Part shown: one piece after another, positions 42,659-51,351 of the stretch | How the letters are laid out: every line of letters starts with the position of its first letter | How positions within the stretch are numbered: the stretch's first letter is position 1 | NCBI RefSeq assembly: GCF_000379605.1 | Contig: NZ_KB902602.1 | Coordinates: 124,001-188,000 of the forward strand | DNA from: Rhizobium giardinii bv. giardinii H152 | GTDB lineage: Bacteria > Pseudomonadota > Alphaproteobacteria > Rhizobiales > Rhizobiaceae | Length of the DNA stretch: 64,000 nt | Direction: 5' to 3' | Notes under the pieces: generated by a model | What the model was told of the DNA's origin: nothing | Database searches by the model: none | What the model saw: only the letters and a program-made list of their open reading frames with translations | Position numbers and translations under genes: made by a program

Positions 42659-44092
42659 ATGACGATCGGTATCGTTTCGGCCGCCTACATCGCGGCAGCT
42701 GTTCTCTTCATCCTGTCGCTCGGCGGACTGTCCGGCCAGGAAAGCGCCAAGCGCGCCGTCTGGTACGGCATCGTCGGCATGGCGCTCGCAGTCATCGCCA
42801 CGGTGTTCGGGCCGGGCGCCGGCAACGGCGTCGTGGTGGCGCTGATGGTCGCCGGAGGGGCAGTGCTCGGGTCTTACGTGGCAAGCCGCGTGCAGATGAC
42901 CGAGATGCCGCAGCTCGTTGCGGCGCTGCACTCTTTCGTCGGCCTCGCCGCAGTGTTCATCGGCTTCAACGCCCATATCGAGGCGACGCATATTGCCGGT
43001 CTCGATGAAACCGCCCGCACGAGGCTTGCCGGCTTTGCCGCGATCCTCGCGCACAAGACTCCTGCGGAGCTGTCGATCATGCAGGTCGAGGTTTTCGTCG
43101 GCGTGTTCATCGGCGCGGTTACCTTCACCGGCTCTGTCGTCGCTTTCGGCAAGCTTGCCGGCAAGCTCGACGGCAAGGCGAAGAAACTGCCCGGCGGCCA
43201 TATGCTCAATGCGGTGGCGGCACTCCTGTCGCTCGTCCTGCTGGTGCTCTATCTCAATAGTGCCGGCGTCTGGACGCTTGGCCTGATGACCCTTCTCGCC
43301 TTCTTCATCGGCTATCACCTGATCATGGGCATCGGCGGTGCTGACATGCCGGTGGTGGTGTCGATGCTGAACAGCTATTCCGGCTGGGCGGCCGCCGCGA
43401 TCGGCTTCACGCTCGGCAACGACCTTTTGATAGTCACCGGCGCGCTGGTCGGGTCCTCAGGTGCGATTCTGTCCTACATGATGTGCAAGGCGATGAACCG
43501 GTCCTTCGTCTCGGTCATTCTCGGCGGCTTCGGTGCGACGGGCGGCCCGCAGATGGAGATTGCCGGCGAACAGGTGGGGATCGACGTCGACGGTGTCGCA
43601 GCAGCGCTGAAGGACGCCGACAGCATCATCATCGTTCCGGGCTACGGCATGGCGGTGGCGCAGGCGCAGGGTGCGGTCTCGGAACTGACCCGCAAGCTGC
43701 GCGCCGACGGCAAGACCGTGCGCTTCGCCATCCATCCTGTCGCCGGTCGCCTGCCGGGCCACATGAATGTGCTGCTCGCCGAGGCCAAGGTGCCCTACGA
43801 CATCGTGCTGGAGATGGACGAGATCAACGACGACTTCCCTAACACCGACGTCGTCATCGTGATCGGCTCGAACGACATCGTTAACCCGGCCGCCCAGGAC
43901 GACCCGAACTCGCCCATCTCCGGCATGCCGGTGCTCGAAGTCTGGAAGGCCAGGCAGGTCTTCGTCTCCAAGCGCGGCCAAGGCACCGGATATTCCGGCA
44001 TCGAGAACCCGCTATTCTACAAGGAGAACACCCGCATGTTCTATGGCGATGCCAAGGAATCGGTCGGAAAGCTCCTGCCCGTTCTCGCCTGA
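42659..44092 (+). CDS. pntB: NAD(P) transhydrogenase subunit beta
   Basis: A 477-residue beta subunit. The membrane domain spans about residues 1-270 with eight or nine segments; the NADP-binding domain follows with [10 protein letters not shown] and [11 protein letters not shown]. The ATG at 42659 follows GGGAGG and sits 16 bases after pntA. It completes the transhydrogenase and makes NADPH for reductive steps or removes excess. The closeness to three large sets of dehydrogenase genes suggests a redox-balancing role for this catabolic region. Confidence 0.96.
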   Translation: MTIGIVSAAYIAAAVLFILSLGGLSGQESAKRAVWYGIVGMALAVIATVFGPGAGNGVVVALMVAGGAVLGSYVASRVQMTEMPQLVAALHSFVGLAAVFIGFNAHIEATHIAGLDETARTRLAGFAAILAHKTPAELSIMQVEVFVGVFIGAVTFTGSVVAFGKLAGKLDGKAKKLPGGHMLNAVAALLSLVLLVLYLNSAGVWTLGLMTLLAFFIGYHLIMGIGGADMPVVVSMLNSYSGWAAAAIGFTLGNDLLIVTGALVGSSGAILSYMMCKAMNRSFVSVILGGFGATGGPQMEIAGEQVGIDVDGVAAALKDADSIIIVPGYGMAVAQAQGAVSELTRKLRADGKTVRFAIHPVAGRLPGHMNVLLAEAKVPYDIVLEMDEINDDFPNTDVVIVIGSNDIVNPAAQDDPNSPISGMPVLEVWKARQVFVSKRGQGTGYSGIENPLFYKENTRMFYGDAKESVGKLLPVLA

Positions 44093-44425
44093 GCGGCGGC
44101 TCTTTGCAGGCCCAGCGGATTGGGGCAATAGAAGGCACGTCATGGCGTCTCTACGGGGCGCTGTCAGCGCCCCACCTGCCGGGCGACTGTTTCTGATCCC
44201 TAAGCGATCCGGGGGCGGAGCTTGTGGTGGGCGATAGGGTGATGTCAGGCTAACTGGAGCTGAAGCTTTTGGATGCCGGACGCAATGCACCTCCTCCCGC
44301 AAAGCTTCGTGTTTCAGGCGACCCATTCCCCCTCCCAAGGGGGCGCCTGACGGAAAAAGCCTGTCGCACCTTCTCCCGCGGCGGGCTTTTTCGTTCTCCG
44401 ATACAATCACGCTCTGAGTTCAAGC
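44093..44425. other. Intergenic stretch with several hairpins
   Basis: No gene is seen here. Inverted repeats are: GGGGCGCTG/CAGCGCCCC at 44155-44173; a nested structure with outer arms TCAGGCG (44314-44320) and CGCCTGA (44344-44350) around CCCCCT/AGGGGG; and GAAAAAGCC (44353-44361) with GGCTTTTTC (44384-44392), which could terminate transcription of pntB or of the minus-strand remnant. It marks the border between the catabolic region and the scar region. Confidence 0.5.
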
Positions 44426-44845
44426 TTAAAGCAGACTGCCCTGTTCCACCATGCCGGCAAAGAACATCAGCGACCTCTCCTCGTCGCGTGCAAACCAGGC
44501 ATTCGGCACCTTGCCGCCCTCCTCCTGGCTGGCCGGATCCGGTCCGCGAAGCTGGTGACCGGGACGAGACATCTGCTTTCGACACCGAACCATCGCGTCC
44601 AATGCGGAAAACTGAGCTTGCGCACGTTGGTCGTGCCGCGGTCTGCCTCCATGCGGATCAGTTCTTCGAGATCGAAAGGCTTGCCCTTCGCCGCAAGCTT
44701 CTCGGCTTTCGCTTTGGCCGCCTTCTCGACCCTGAAGCGCCGGGGAGAGCAGTCCCCAGCGCGCATGGACCAACTGTTTCTTCCCGCCAGTGGTATTGCG
44801 GACGATCGGCCCCATCTGATCGGGGTTCATCTGGTAAGCCGGCAT
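44426..44845 (-). pseudogene. SRAP (SOS response-associated peptidase, YedK-like) remnant
   Basis: A broken SRAP-domain gene. One frame gives MGPIVRNTTGGKKQLVHARWGLLSP, a second frame gives the centre AEKLAAKGKPFDLEEL and RWFGVESRCLVP, and the first frame resumes with NAWFARDEERSLMFFAGM. At least two frameshifts are therefore present. The N-terminal MCN/MCGR start with the catalytic Cys is missing. SRAP proteins cross-link to abasic sites in single-stranded DNA; this copy cannot do so. Its state fits the decayed neighbourhood. Confidence 0.8.
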
Positions 44846-44951
44846 CAGGTTGATCAGGCTTTCAGCGTCCTTTGCCCATTTTAAGACCCAGCCTGCGCAC
44901 CGTCATGCCGACACGTTCATGCGCGCAAGGCCTTTCGAGACCGGCGCTCAT

Positions 44952-45116
44952 TTAATCCCGCTTGCCGAATTTCGAGCAATGGAAATTCTCCTGAATATTC
45001 AGGAAGGGAACGTCTCCGAGAATCTCGATCAAATCACCTGGGTCATAGCGATGTGTCACTCTGCAGTGCTGGCAGGTGATCTTGATGAATTGACCGAGCT
45101 CCACCGCTGACGACAT
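44952..45116 (-). CDS. Small zinc-ribbon-like protein, 54 residues
   Basis: A 54-residue open frame starting at the ATG at 45116. It contains ITCQHCRVTHRYDPGDLIEILGD, which resembles the small rhizobial proteins with two CxxC pairs around a helix. The second pair is reduced to HCSKFG, with one Cys lost. It may be a real small gene or the 5' part of a decaying one; the next gene on this strand is the SRAP remnant. No strong ribosome-binding site is seen (CTTCCCAGA upstream). Confidence 0.45.
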   Translation of the reverse strand: MSSAVELGQFIKITCQHCRVTHRYDPGDLIEILGDVPFLNIQENFHCSKFGKRD

Positions 45117-45191
45117 TCTGGGAAGATGCCTGGCAATGCTCGGGGGGCGTTAATGTCTTTAGAAGCTTTTTATCAACGTTGCGATCTTTAA

Positions 45192-45545
45192 GTGAACGGC
45201 CAGATCGAGGAACGGAAGATTAACGTTCCCGCAGTGATTGTCGGCTCTCTGAGCGTGGCCGGGCTGCTTGCGGCGATCGCGGCTTTCGTGCTCGCAAATT
45301 CGTCTGGTTGGAGCTGGAGCGAGACCCAGCCATGCCTATCAGAAGGGATTTTGCAAGATCAGCTGTTTGTACGCAAAGCCGTATCTCAAAGCCTTAGGCC
45401 ATCCAAACACTCCAAATGTTTGGTTGAAGGTAAATATAGTCAGGAGGACGGCGGTTTTTCGGAAAAGTTCCTAAAAGATTACCTGAATTGCTGTGGAGTT
45501 TACAATGGTCCACCGGGGCACAAGTTCTCTCCTCCTACATTTTAA
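45192..45545 (+). CDS. Hypothetical protein with one membrane segment
   Basis: A 117-residue frame opening with GTG. Residues 13-35 form a hydrophobic segment (VPAVIVGSLSVAGLLAAIAA-like), followed by a soluble, Cys-containing tail with NCCGVY near the end. No family is recognised and no good ribosome-binding site is visible. It lies between remnants, so it may be an orphan or degraded gene. Confidence 0.35.
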   Translation: MNGQIEERKINVPAVIVGSLSVAGLLAAIAAFVLANSSGWSWSETQPCLSEGILQDQLFVRKAVSQSLRPSKHSKCLVEGKYSQEDGGFSEKFLKDYLNCCGVYNGPPGHKFSPPTF

Positions 45546-45600
45546 TTTCTGTGGTTAACAGAGTGTTAGCGCCGCGATTGCTATCTGCGGGGATGCGAAC

Positions 45601-46402
45601 GAAATTGAATGGTCGCCTGGCCTAGGGGTCAAAGTTCTGGGTATCACCCTTCAAGATGCAGAAAACTGGGTTGTTTCTGCCGCTGCAAAACCTGTCGGTA
45701 TCTGCCCGGATTGCGGAACGCGAAGTCGGCATCGGCACGGCTGGCATAACCGCCGCCTCCAGATTTGCCCGTTCAGGGTCAAGTTGTGAAAATCAACCTC
45801 GCACTGACCCGGTGGCAGTGTAGACACCGAAAATGAGGGCGACGGACCTTCACCGACAGGTTGCCCGAGATTGCTTCGCCCTACATGCGACGAACTGAAC
45901 GGATGGCTGAGATAGTGGCCTTGATTGGCCGGATGGGCGGTCGCCCGGGTGAATACTTGATGCATCGGCTCGGCATGCCGGTCAGCGACCACACGATCTT
46001 GCGGCAATTGAAGCGCAAAAATCCGGCGTCCATACAAAGAGACAAAATTCGGATCGTGGGCATTGATGATTGGAGCTGGCGGCATTCCTCGCGGTACGGC
46101 ACTTCGCCAAAATGCGTGGCCTGGCCATGCGCTTCAACGGCATCTTGCGCAGCAGGCATTCGGAGGCACTGGATGAATGGATCGACGATGCCATTGATAC
46201 CGAGCTCACGGCGATCATGCGCTTCGCCAGCGTTTTGCGCCGGGATATTGATGCCGTGAAAAATGCAATCGAACTCCCGTGGAGCAACGGTCAAGCGGAA
46301 GGGCCGATCAACCGCTTTAAGATGCTCAAACGAGCAATGTACGGTCGCGCCGGCCCAGAATTGCTGAGGGCGAGAATGCTGCCGCTGAATCACAGAATTT
46401 GA
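45601..46402 (+). pseudogene. ISL3-family transposase remnant
   Basis: A decayed ISL3 transposase. The N-terminal zinc-finger region (VGICPDCGTRSRHRH) is in one frame, then a frameshift near 45770 and a stop within CRHRK-GRRTFTDR. The HTH part (SDHTILRQLKRK) and the catalytic start GIDDWSWRHSSRYGT are in another frame. The sequence then jumps to the C-terminal end WSNGQAEGPINRFKMLKRAMYGRAG, so about 200 catalytic residues are deleted. End repeats were not located. It is immobile and marks past insertion; the VOC gene next to it is cut off at its start. Confidence 0.85.
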
Positions 46403-46419
46403 GGATGAACCCCGATTAA

Positions 46420-46665
46420 CTGGCAAATGACCTCATTAGCCCCTTCAACGGCGAGCCGGCAAATGTTGGCAATGGCGGGATGGTGACCTTCGAAGCGCGC
46501 TCCCGGGCTCAGGTTCAGGACGTTGCGGTCGCTTTGGCGGCTGGCGGCTCTGACGAGGGCGCTCCTGGTCCGAGAGGAGATTCCGACGGCCCTTACTGCG
46601 CATATTTCCGCGACCCTGAAGGCAACAAGTTCCTCGTGTACAGAAACGGGCCTGACGAGGCTTGA
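46420..46665 (+). pseudogene. VOC (glyoxalase/bleomycin-resistance) gene, 5'-truncated
   Basis: The frame reads LANDLISPFNGEPANVGNGG and then continues through MVTFEARSRAQVQ to YCAYFRDPEGNKFLVYRN, the second half of a VOC-fold protein with the metal Glu in DPEGN. The first half is missing and a stop lies directly upstream, where the ISL3 remnant ends. An internal ATG at 46480 could start a 61-residue peptide, but a single half-domain is unlikely to work. Confidence 0.75.
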
Positions 46666-46937
46666 CCATCGGGCATTGCCATTGACCAGGCCACTGGGAT
46701 TTTCAGATTCGGCGGCCGCGGCCCAGCCCTTGAACCCAAACAGTGTTGTGCCGGCCGCATTCCACGGAAGGCACCCACTCAGGTGCCGCTCGATGGGCGG
46801 ACCTCGTCCTTACAAGGATTATCAACAAGACGGCCGGCGTGACCAGGCAAAGTGTTCATCGCACAATGATGATGTCCGCTTGGCCGACGGCGGTATCTTT
46901 TAAGATCAAGAGCCTCGACGCCGAAGCCATCGCCCTG
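46666..46937. other. Spacer with no supported feature
   Basis: A 272-base spacer between the truncated VOC gene and the convergent hydrolase-OsmC gene. Open frames here lack ribosome-binding sites and recognisable protein character. No clear hairpin was found. Confidence 0.5.
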
Positions 46938-48176
46938 TCATTTCAAACTCTGGTTCACGACGGTTATTATCTTTGCGACGGATTCGAGCGTGCGATGGAC
47001 TGGGCACTTGCCGGCAATCTCGGCGATTTTGCCACGAAGCTCCTCCGAGACCTCGCCATCGATGGAGATGACACGCTCGAATTGGTCGATCCGCGCACTG
47101 CCGCTGCGTTCCTGATCAGTGCACTCCTCGCAATCCTTGGCATGGATCTTCGTATGCGACACGTCGACGCCGATGCGCCCGAGCGTCAGCTTCTTGTGAT
47201 CGGCATACAGGCGCAGCGTCATCGACGTGCAGGCGCCAAGTGCGATAGACAGAAAGTCGTAGGGTGATGGTCCAGAATCTAGCCCGCCCACCGTTTCGGG
47301 TTCATCGGCGAAGAGACGGTGGCTGCCGGCCTGAACCGCGTTCTGAAACCTGCTTTCCCCGGTCTCCATCACGCGGACATGTTCGATCGGTCCCTTGCCA
47401 TGCGGCGTGTCCGCAGCGAGATAGCGCGTCAGCCATCCCGAAATGATCCTTCCGGCGAATGCTGCGTCCTCCCGGTTACTGAGCAAGTGGTCGGCCTTGT
47501 CCAGCGATACAAAGCTCTTGGGATGTTTGGCTGCGAGGAAGATTTCCGTGGCATTCTCGATTCCAACCGACTGGTCCAGCGGTGCGTGAAGGATGAGGAG
47601 CGGCTTTTTCAGGCTGGCAACAGCGTCTTTGATGCGTTGTGCGCGCGCGTCCTCGACGAATTGTTTTCTGACAAGAAACTTGCGCCCGGCAAGATCGACT
47701 TCGGCCGCACCACTTTCTTCGATCTCCTCAAGGCTCGTTCCGAAGTTCTTCAACACATGGGCCACATCGGCCGGCGCGCCGATCGTTGCAACGGCTCGCA
47801 CTTCTGGAATGTTTTGGGCGACGGCCAGGACAGCCGCGCCGCCGAGCGAGTGACCGATCAGCAACGACGGCGCCTGATAACGATCACGTAAATAATCGGT
47901 AGCCGAAAGCAGGTCGGCAATGTTGGAGGAGAAATTTGTCGAGGCGAATTCGCCTTCGCTCGATCCGAGACCCGTGAAATCAAAGCGCAGGACAGCGATA
48001 CCTTCGCGCGCGAGCTCGGCTGCGATGTGGCGTGCGGCCGCCAAATCCTTGGAACAGGTAAAGCAATGGGCAAACAGTGCGTAGGCGCGTAAAGGCCCGC
48101 TTGGCAGGTCGAGGCGGGCGGCCAGGGTTGCGCCGGAATGGCCGGCAAATTGAAGCCGTTGCGTGTTGAAGGCCAT
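46938..48176 (-). CDS. Alpha/beta hydrolase fused to OsmC-like peroxidase domain
   Basis: A 412-residue bifunctional protein. Residues 1-260 are an alpha/beta hydrolase with the nucleophile elbow GHSLGG and a later Asp and His (LDKADHLLS). Residues 275-410 are an OsmC/Ohr-type domain with the two redox Cys in LGACTSM and GKCPVHRT. OsmC domains reduce organic hydroperoxides through these Cys; the hydrolase may release ester-linked substrates. This pairing is known in proteobacteria. The ATG at 48176 is chosen. It stands at the start of the stress-related half of the window, near the msr genes. Confidence 0.92.
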   Translation of the reverse strand: MAFNTQRLQFAGHSGATLAARLDLPSGPLRAYALFAHCFTCSKDLAAARHIAAELAREGIAVLRFDFTGLGSSEGEFASTNFSSNIADLLSATDYLRDRYQAPSLLIGHSLGGAAVLAVAQNIPEVRAVATIGAPADVAHVLKNFGTSLEEIEESGAAEVDLAGRKFLVRKQFVEDARAQRIKDAVASLKKPLLILHAPLDQSVGIENATEIFLAAKHPKSFVSLDKADHLLSNREDAAFAGRIISGWLTRYLAADTPHGKGPIEHVRVMETGESRFQNAVQAGSHRLFADEPETVGGLDSGPSPYDFLSIALGACTSMTLRLYADHKKLTLGRIGVDVSHTKIHAKDCEECTDQERSGSARIDQFERVISIDGEVSEELRGKIAEIAGKCPVHRTLESVAKIITVVNQSLK

Positions 48177-48286
48177 GATGAAGCTCCTTCGCTGTGGGGA
48201 CTGGTCAATCCACATCGACAACAAGATCGACTATCCCGACGCCCGTTCCAATCTAAACCTTCGCTCGCAGTCTGTGATATGGGAAT

Positions 48287-48307
48287 ACCGCCGGCAGGGC
48301 CGGCGGT
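48287..48307. terminator. Hairpin downstream of msrA-like gene
   Basis: A perfect 9-bp stem ACCGCCGGC (48287-48295) and GCCGGCGGT (48299-48307) with an AGG loop, 47 bases past the msrA-like stop on the minus strand. No T-run follows. It probably ends the msr transcript or separates it from the hydrolase-OsmC gene. Confidence 0.5.
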
Positions 48308-48353
48308 CTATGGAAAATGTTTTCGAACTAGCGTGCTCCCACCGTGCGGCCGG

Positions 48354-48860
48354 CTATTCGGCCGCCGACCGCCGAGGCAGCACCCAGTTCGGACGCACGT
48401 AGTGGCAGCTGTAGCCGGTGGGGTAGCGCTCCAGATAGTCCTGGTGCTCGGGCTCGGCCTGCCAGAAGTCGCCCACCGGCTCGACCTCAGTCACCACCTT
48501 GCCCGGCCAAAGGCCGGAAGCGTCGACATCGGCTATGGTGTTCTCGGCTATTCGCCTTTGCTCCTCATCGACGTAGTAGATCGCCGACCGGTAGGAGAGG
48601 CCGATGTCGTTGCCCTGCCGGTTTTTCGTCGAGGGATCGTGGATCTGGAAGAAAACCTCCAGGAGGCGCCGGTAGCTGATCCTCTCCGGATCGAAGATTA
48701 TCTCGATGCCCTCGGCGTGCGTACCGTGATTGCGGTAGGTAGCGTTCGGCACATCGCCGCCGGTGTAGCCCACGCGGGTCGCGGTAACCCCCGGGAGCTT
48801 GCGGATCAGGTCCTGCATACCCCAGAAGCATCCGCCAGCAAATACAGCTCTCTTGGTCAT
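48354..48860 (-). CDS. msrA: Peptide methionine sulfoxide reductase MsrA
   Basis: A 168-residue MsrA that reduces the S form of methionine sulfoxide in proteins. The catalytic Cys is in [10 protein letters not shown] at the N-terminus, and [14 protein letters not shown] and the later YSAIYY-like segment (SYRSAIYY) are family marks. The start codon directly follows the stop of the msrB-like gene. Length is typical. No signal peptide, so cytoplasmic. The pair repairs oxidised proteins. Confidence 0.95.
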   Translation of the reverse strand: MTKRAVFAGGCFWGMQDLIRKLPGVTATRVGYTGGDVPNATYRNHGTHAEGIEIIFDPERISYRRLLEVFFQIHDPSTKNRQGNDIGLSYRSAIYYVDEEQRRIAENTIADVDASGLWPGKVVTEVEPVGDFWQAEPEHQDYLERYPTGYSCHYVRPNWVLPRRSAAE

Positions 48861-49304
48861 TCAGATATCCTCCACTTGGTTGATGAACGCGCCGTAGCCC
48901 TGAGTTTCCATTTCCTCGCGCGGGATGAAGCGGAGTGCTGCGGAATTGATGCAGTAGCGCAGGCCGCCCCGGTCTTGAGGGCCGTCGGGAAACACATGGC
49001 CGAGATGACTGTCGCCATGCGCGGAGCGCACCTCGGTGCGGATCATACCATGCGAACGATCGCGCAGCTCCGCGACATTTGCCGGGACGATCGGCTTGGT
49101 GAAGCTCGGCCAGCCGCAGCCGGAATCGAACTTGTCGGCCGAGGCGAACAGCGGTTCGCCGGAAACGATGTCGACGTAGATGCCCGGCACTTTGTTGTCG
49201 GTGTACTCCCCCGTGAAGGGGCGTTCGGTGCCGTTCATCTGCGTCACCCGATACTGCTCGGGCGTTAGTTTCCTGACCGCTTCGTCAGTTTTTGTATAGG
49301 TCAT
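48861..49304 (-). CDS. msrB: Peptide methionine sulfoxide reductase MsrB
   Basis: A 147-residue MsrB acting on the R form of methionine sulfoxide. The catalytic Cys is in [13 protein letters not shown] and the segment GWPSFTKP is present. The zinc-binding CxxC pairs of many MsrB proteins are absent. The ATG at 49304 is preferred over an extension that lacks similarity. It is the first gene of the msrB-msrA pair, with no spacer between them. Confidence 0.95.
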   Translation of the reverse strand: MTYTKTDEAVRKLTPEQYRVTQMNGTERPFTGEYTDNKVPGIYVDIVSGEPLFASADKFDSGCGWPSFTKPIVPANVAELRDRSHGMIRTEVRSAHGDSHLGHVFPDGPQDRGGLRYCINSAALRFIPREEMETQGYGAFINQVEDI

Positions 49305-49410
49305 TGCCCTGTCTCCGTTTCTGGATTTGTGGAGTGAATATGGCGACGGCGCCCCCTCGCGATCAAGACGCGTATGGTTGGGCATCTCCGTGACGGTGTC
49401 CTCGCCGGTC

Positions 49411-49866
49411 CTAATTATCGAGCGCAGCCTGTGGCGTATTGCGGAAACTGATCGCCATGCGATTATAGGCGTTCATCAGGCCGATCGCGATCGTGAGGTC
49501 GACGAGTTCGCGCTCGTCGAACACGGCATGAGCGGCCTCGTAGGCTTTGTCCGGTACGCCGGTCTCGGCCACGCGCGTCACCGTTTCGGCCCAGGCAAGA
49601 GCGGCCCGCTCACGCTCGTCGAAGAGATTGCCGGCTTCGGCCCACGCCTGCACCAACGCGATCTTCTCGATTTTCGGGCCTTTCTTCAAGAGATCGCGTG
49701 TGTGCATGTCGAGGCAGTAGGCGCAGTTGTTGATTTGCGAGATACGCAAATAGACCAGGTCGACCAGCACGGCAGGGAGGTTGCTTTGCATGATGTAGCC
49801 GTAGACGCCGCCAAGGGCTTTGACGCCGGCAGGAGCGATCTGGTTATAGTCGAGACGCTTGCTCAT
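49411..49866 (-). CDS. Carboxymuconolactone decarboxylase / AhpD-like protein
   Basis: A 151-residue alkylhydroperoxidase-like protein. The redox motif is NCAYCLDMH (CxxC followed by His), the same as in AhpD. It likely takes part in peroxide or thiol redox chemistry in the cytoplasm. It lies 25 bases after the exported cupin gene on the same strand, probably as one unit, and 107 bases from msrB. Confidence 0.9.
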   Translation of the reverse strand: MSKRLDYNQIAPAGVKALGGVYGYIMQSNLPAVLVDLVYLRISQINNCAYCLDMHTRDLLKKGPKIEKIALVQAWAEAGNLFDERERAALAWAETVTRVAETGVPDKAYEAAHAVFDERELVDLTIAIGLMNAYNRMAISFRNTPQAALDN

Positions 49867-49891
49867 TTGTTTGGCTCCTTGTGGTTGGGTC

Positions 49892-50308
49892 TTACTTGAT
49901 GGGGGTGGTCAATTCCTTTTCGTCGCTATCGGCGACGAAGACCGCGAGCAGCCTTGCAGGCTTGGTCTTGCTCACATTGCGGCTGACGAGATGGTTGGAC
50001 GCCGGCGGTTCGTGCCAACTCTCGCCGGCGCGGTAGATCTGCGTCGGGCCGTCATTCACCTTCGACTCGATTTCTCCGGAGAGGACGTAGGCGAAGATGA
50101 ATGACGAGTCTGCATGCCTGTGCGGGATCGAGGCCCCACCCGGCGGATAATCGACAATCAGGGCTGTCAGGGTCTTACCCGGAATGTTGGGTATGGCCCG
50201 CTCGAAGTGTGGCGTGACGACGTCGCCGGGATCATGCGCTGCGGCAGGTATGGCGGTGGTGATTGCAAGGGCGGCGCAGGCTGCGCCGATGATGGATTTT
50301 GCATTCAT
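49892..50308 (-). CDS. Exported cupin-domain protein
   Basis: A 138-residue secreted single-cupin protein. A signal peptide ends in IPAAAH near residue 24. Metal ligands of the cupin fold are visible in PHRHADSSFIFAYVLSGEIE. The function is unknown; small exported cupins often occur with AhpD-like proteins in quinone or peroxide response loci. The divergent Rrf2 gene and the palindrome at 50391 lie upstream, so it is probably under Rrf2 control. Confidence 0.87.
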   Translation of the reverse strand: MNAKSIIGAACAALAITTAIPAAAHDPGDVVTPHFERAIPNIPGKTLTALIVDYPPGGASIPHRHADSSFIFAYVLSGEIESKVNDGPTQIYRAGESWHEPPASNHLVSRNVSKTKPARLLAVFVADSDEKELTTPIK

Positions 50309-50390
50309 AATGGCATCTCCTCGATGGCGTTTTCAGCTTCTTGTCTCCGGAAGGGAGACGGTTTTACGACGATTTTCACGGCGCTGTATA

Positions 50391-50413
50391 ACTACGACTA
50401 AACTAATCGTAGT
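50391..50413. promoter_or_regulatory. Candidate Rrf2 operator
   Basis: Arms ACTACGA (50391-50397) and TCGTAGT (50407-50413) are perfect inverses with a 9-base centre. The site is 83 bases upstream of the cupin start and about 130 upstream of the Rrf2 start, in the divergent spacer. The dyad length fits a dimeric Rrf2 regulator; binding is inferred. Confidence 0.55.
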
Positions 50414-50541
50414 AAGTGAGCAACGATAATTCCGACCGCTTTTAGAAACGCTCCGTCAACGTCAGGGAGACGGAAGGGGATTGCCGAAGCGGGTCTTGCA
50501 TGCTATCTGCGACTGAATTTATCGCTGTTTTGGACAGTTCC

Positions 50542-51075
50542 ATGGCTCATGTAAGCGCCGGTGTCGAATATGCTCTGCACTGCCTGCTTTTCCTCGTCGA
50601 TGCGGAGGAACTGGGGCAGCCGGCGAGCGCGCGCGATCTTGCCGCGTTGCAGAAGGTCCCTGCCGAATTTGTTGCGAAGCTTTTCACCAAGCTTCAGAAG
50701 GCGGGCATCGTCGTCGCCCGTGAGGGAATTAGCGGTGGCTTTGCGCTCGCGCGCCCCGCGACCGAGATCACCGCACTCGATGTCGTCGAAGCTGTCGATG
50801 GACGTAAAGCGCTGTTCGAATGCAAGGAGATCCGTGCTCAGTGTGCGCTTTTCGGAGACCGCACGCCCGCCTGGGCGGTGGACGGCGTTTGTGCCATTCA
50901 CGCGGTCATGATCGAAGCCGAGAAGCGGGCAAGAGAAGCGATGGCCGGTCACACGCTGGCAAGCATCGCCGGACGCGCGGCCACGAAGGCGCCCAAGGAC
51001 CATGCCGGCGACGTAAGGGAATGGTTGGCGGCGCGCACTCCGCGGCGCGGCCGCCGCGCACAGGCGTCGCAATAG
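50542..51075 (+). CDS. Rrf2-family transcriptional regulator
   Basis: A 177-residue Rrf2 protein. The HTH occupies residues 1-60 (HVSAGVEYALHCLLFL and LAALQKVPAEFVAKLFTKLQKAGIV), followed by the wing GGFALARPATEIT. Cys residues in FECKEIRAQCALFG and GVCAIH could bind an Fe-S cluster or act as redox sensors. A start at 50500 is also possible. It is divergent from the cupin/AhpD-like genes and probably controls them in response to redox or electrophile stress. Confidence 0.9.
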   Translation: MAHVSAGVEYALHCLLFLVDAEELGQPASARDLAALQKVPAEFVAKLFTKLQKAGIVVAREGISGGFALARPATEITALDVVEAVDGRKALFECKEIRAQCALFGDRTPAWAVDGVCAIHAVMIEAEKRAREAMAGHTLASIAGRAATKAPKDHAGDVREWLAARTPRRGRRAQASQ

Positions 51076-51205
51076 CTCGCCGAGCGCCGGGAGAACAGGT
51101 ACTGACCAGTATGCTGAGGTCCGGCCGCGTGATGCGTGTTCATGACGTGATCTCCCTCCGCGTCACCTGTCCTGGTTCGGGTCAGTGGCGACGCAGCTTC
51201 GGCCT

Positions 51206-51346
51206 TCATTGGTCGTACTGCCGGCGCGCGATCGCATCGATCTCGAAACGGGAGATGCCAATGTCATTGAGTTGGTGGTCGCTGTATCGCGCAAGTTCGC
51301 GAGCGGTCTGGTGATAGCGCTGATTGGCGCGGATTCTGCTCCCCAT
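51206..51346 (-). CDS. DUF1127 mini-protein
   Basis: A 46-residue DUF1127 protein: an Arg-rich start, then RYHQTARELARYSDHQLNDIG and ISRFEIDAI, the family core (L-x-D-I-G-I-x-R-x-x-I). In Agrobacterium such small proteins bind RNA and affect phosphate or stress responses. It begins 6 bases past the LysR stop; a GTG at 51355 that overlaps that stop would give three more residues. It is probably cotranscribed with the LysR gene. Confidence 0.82.
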   Translation of the reverse strand: MGSRIRANQRYHQTARELARYSDHQLNDIGISRFEIDAIARRQYDQ

Positions 51347-51351
51347 AAACG

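Noticed and set aside
44155-44392. Possible CRISPR-like or mobile repeat cluster
   Set aside because: The inverted repeats differ from each other and are not evenly spaced; they fit hairpins or terminators better.
46523-46903. 126-codon plus-strand frame
   Set aside because: It starts inside the VOC remnant in another frame; no start signal or protein character.
50949-51209. 86-codon minus-strand frame with a good ribosome-binding site at an internal ATG
   Set aside because: It overlaps the end of the Rrf2 gene in antisense and has no family-like features.
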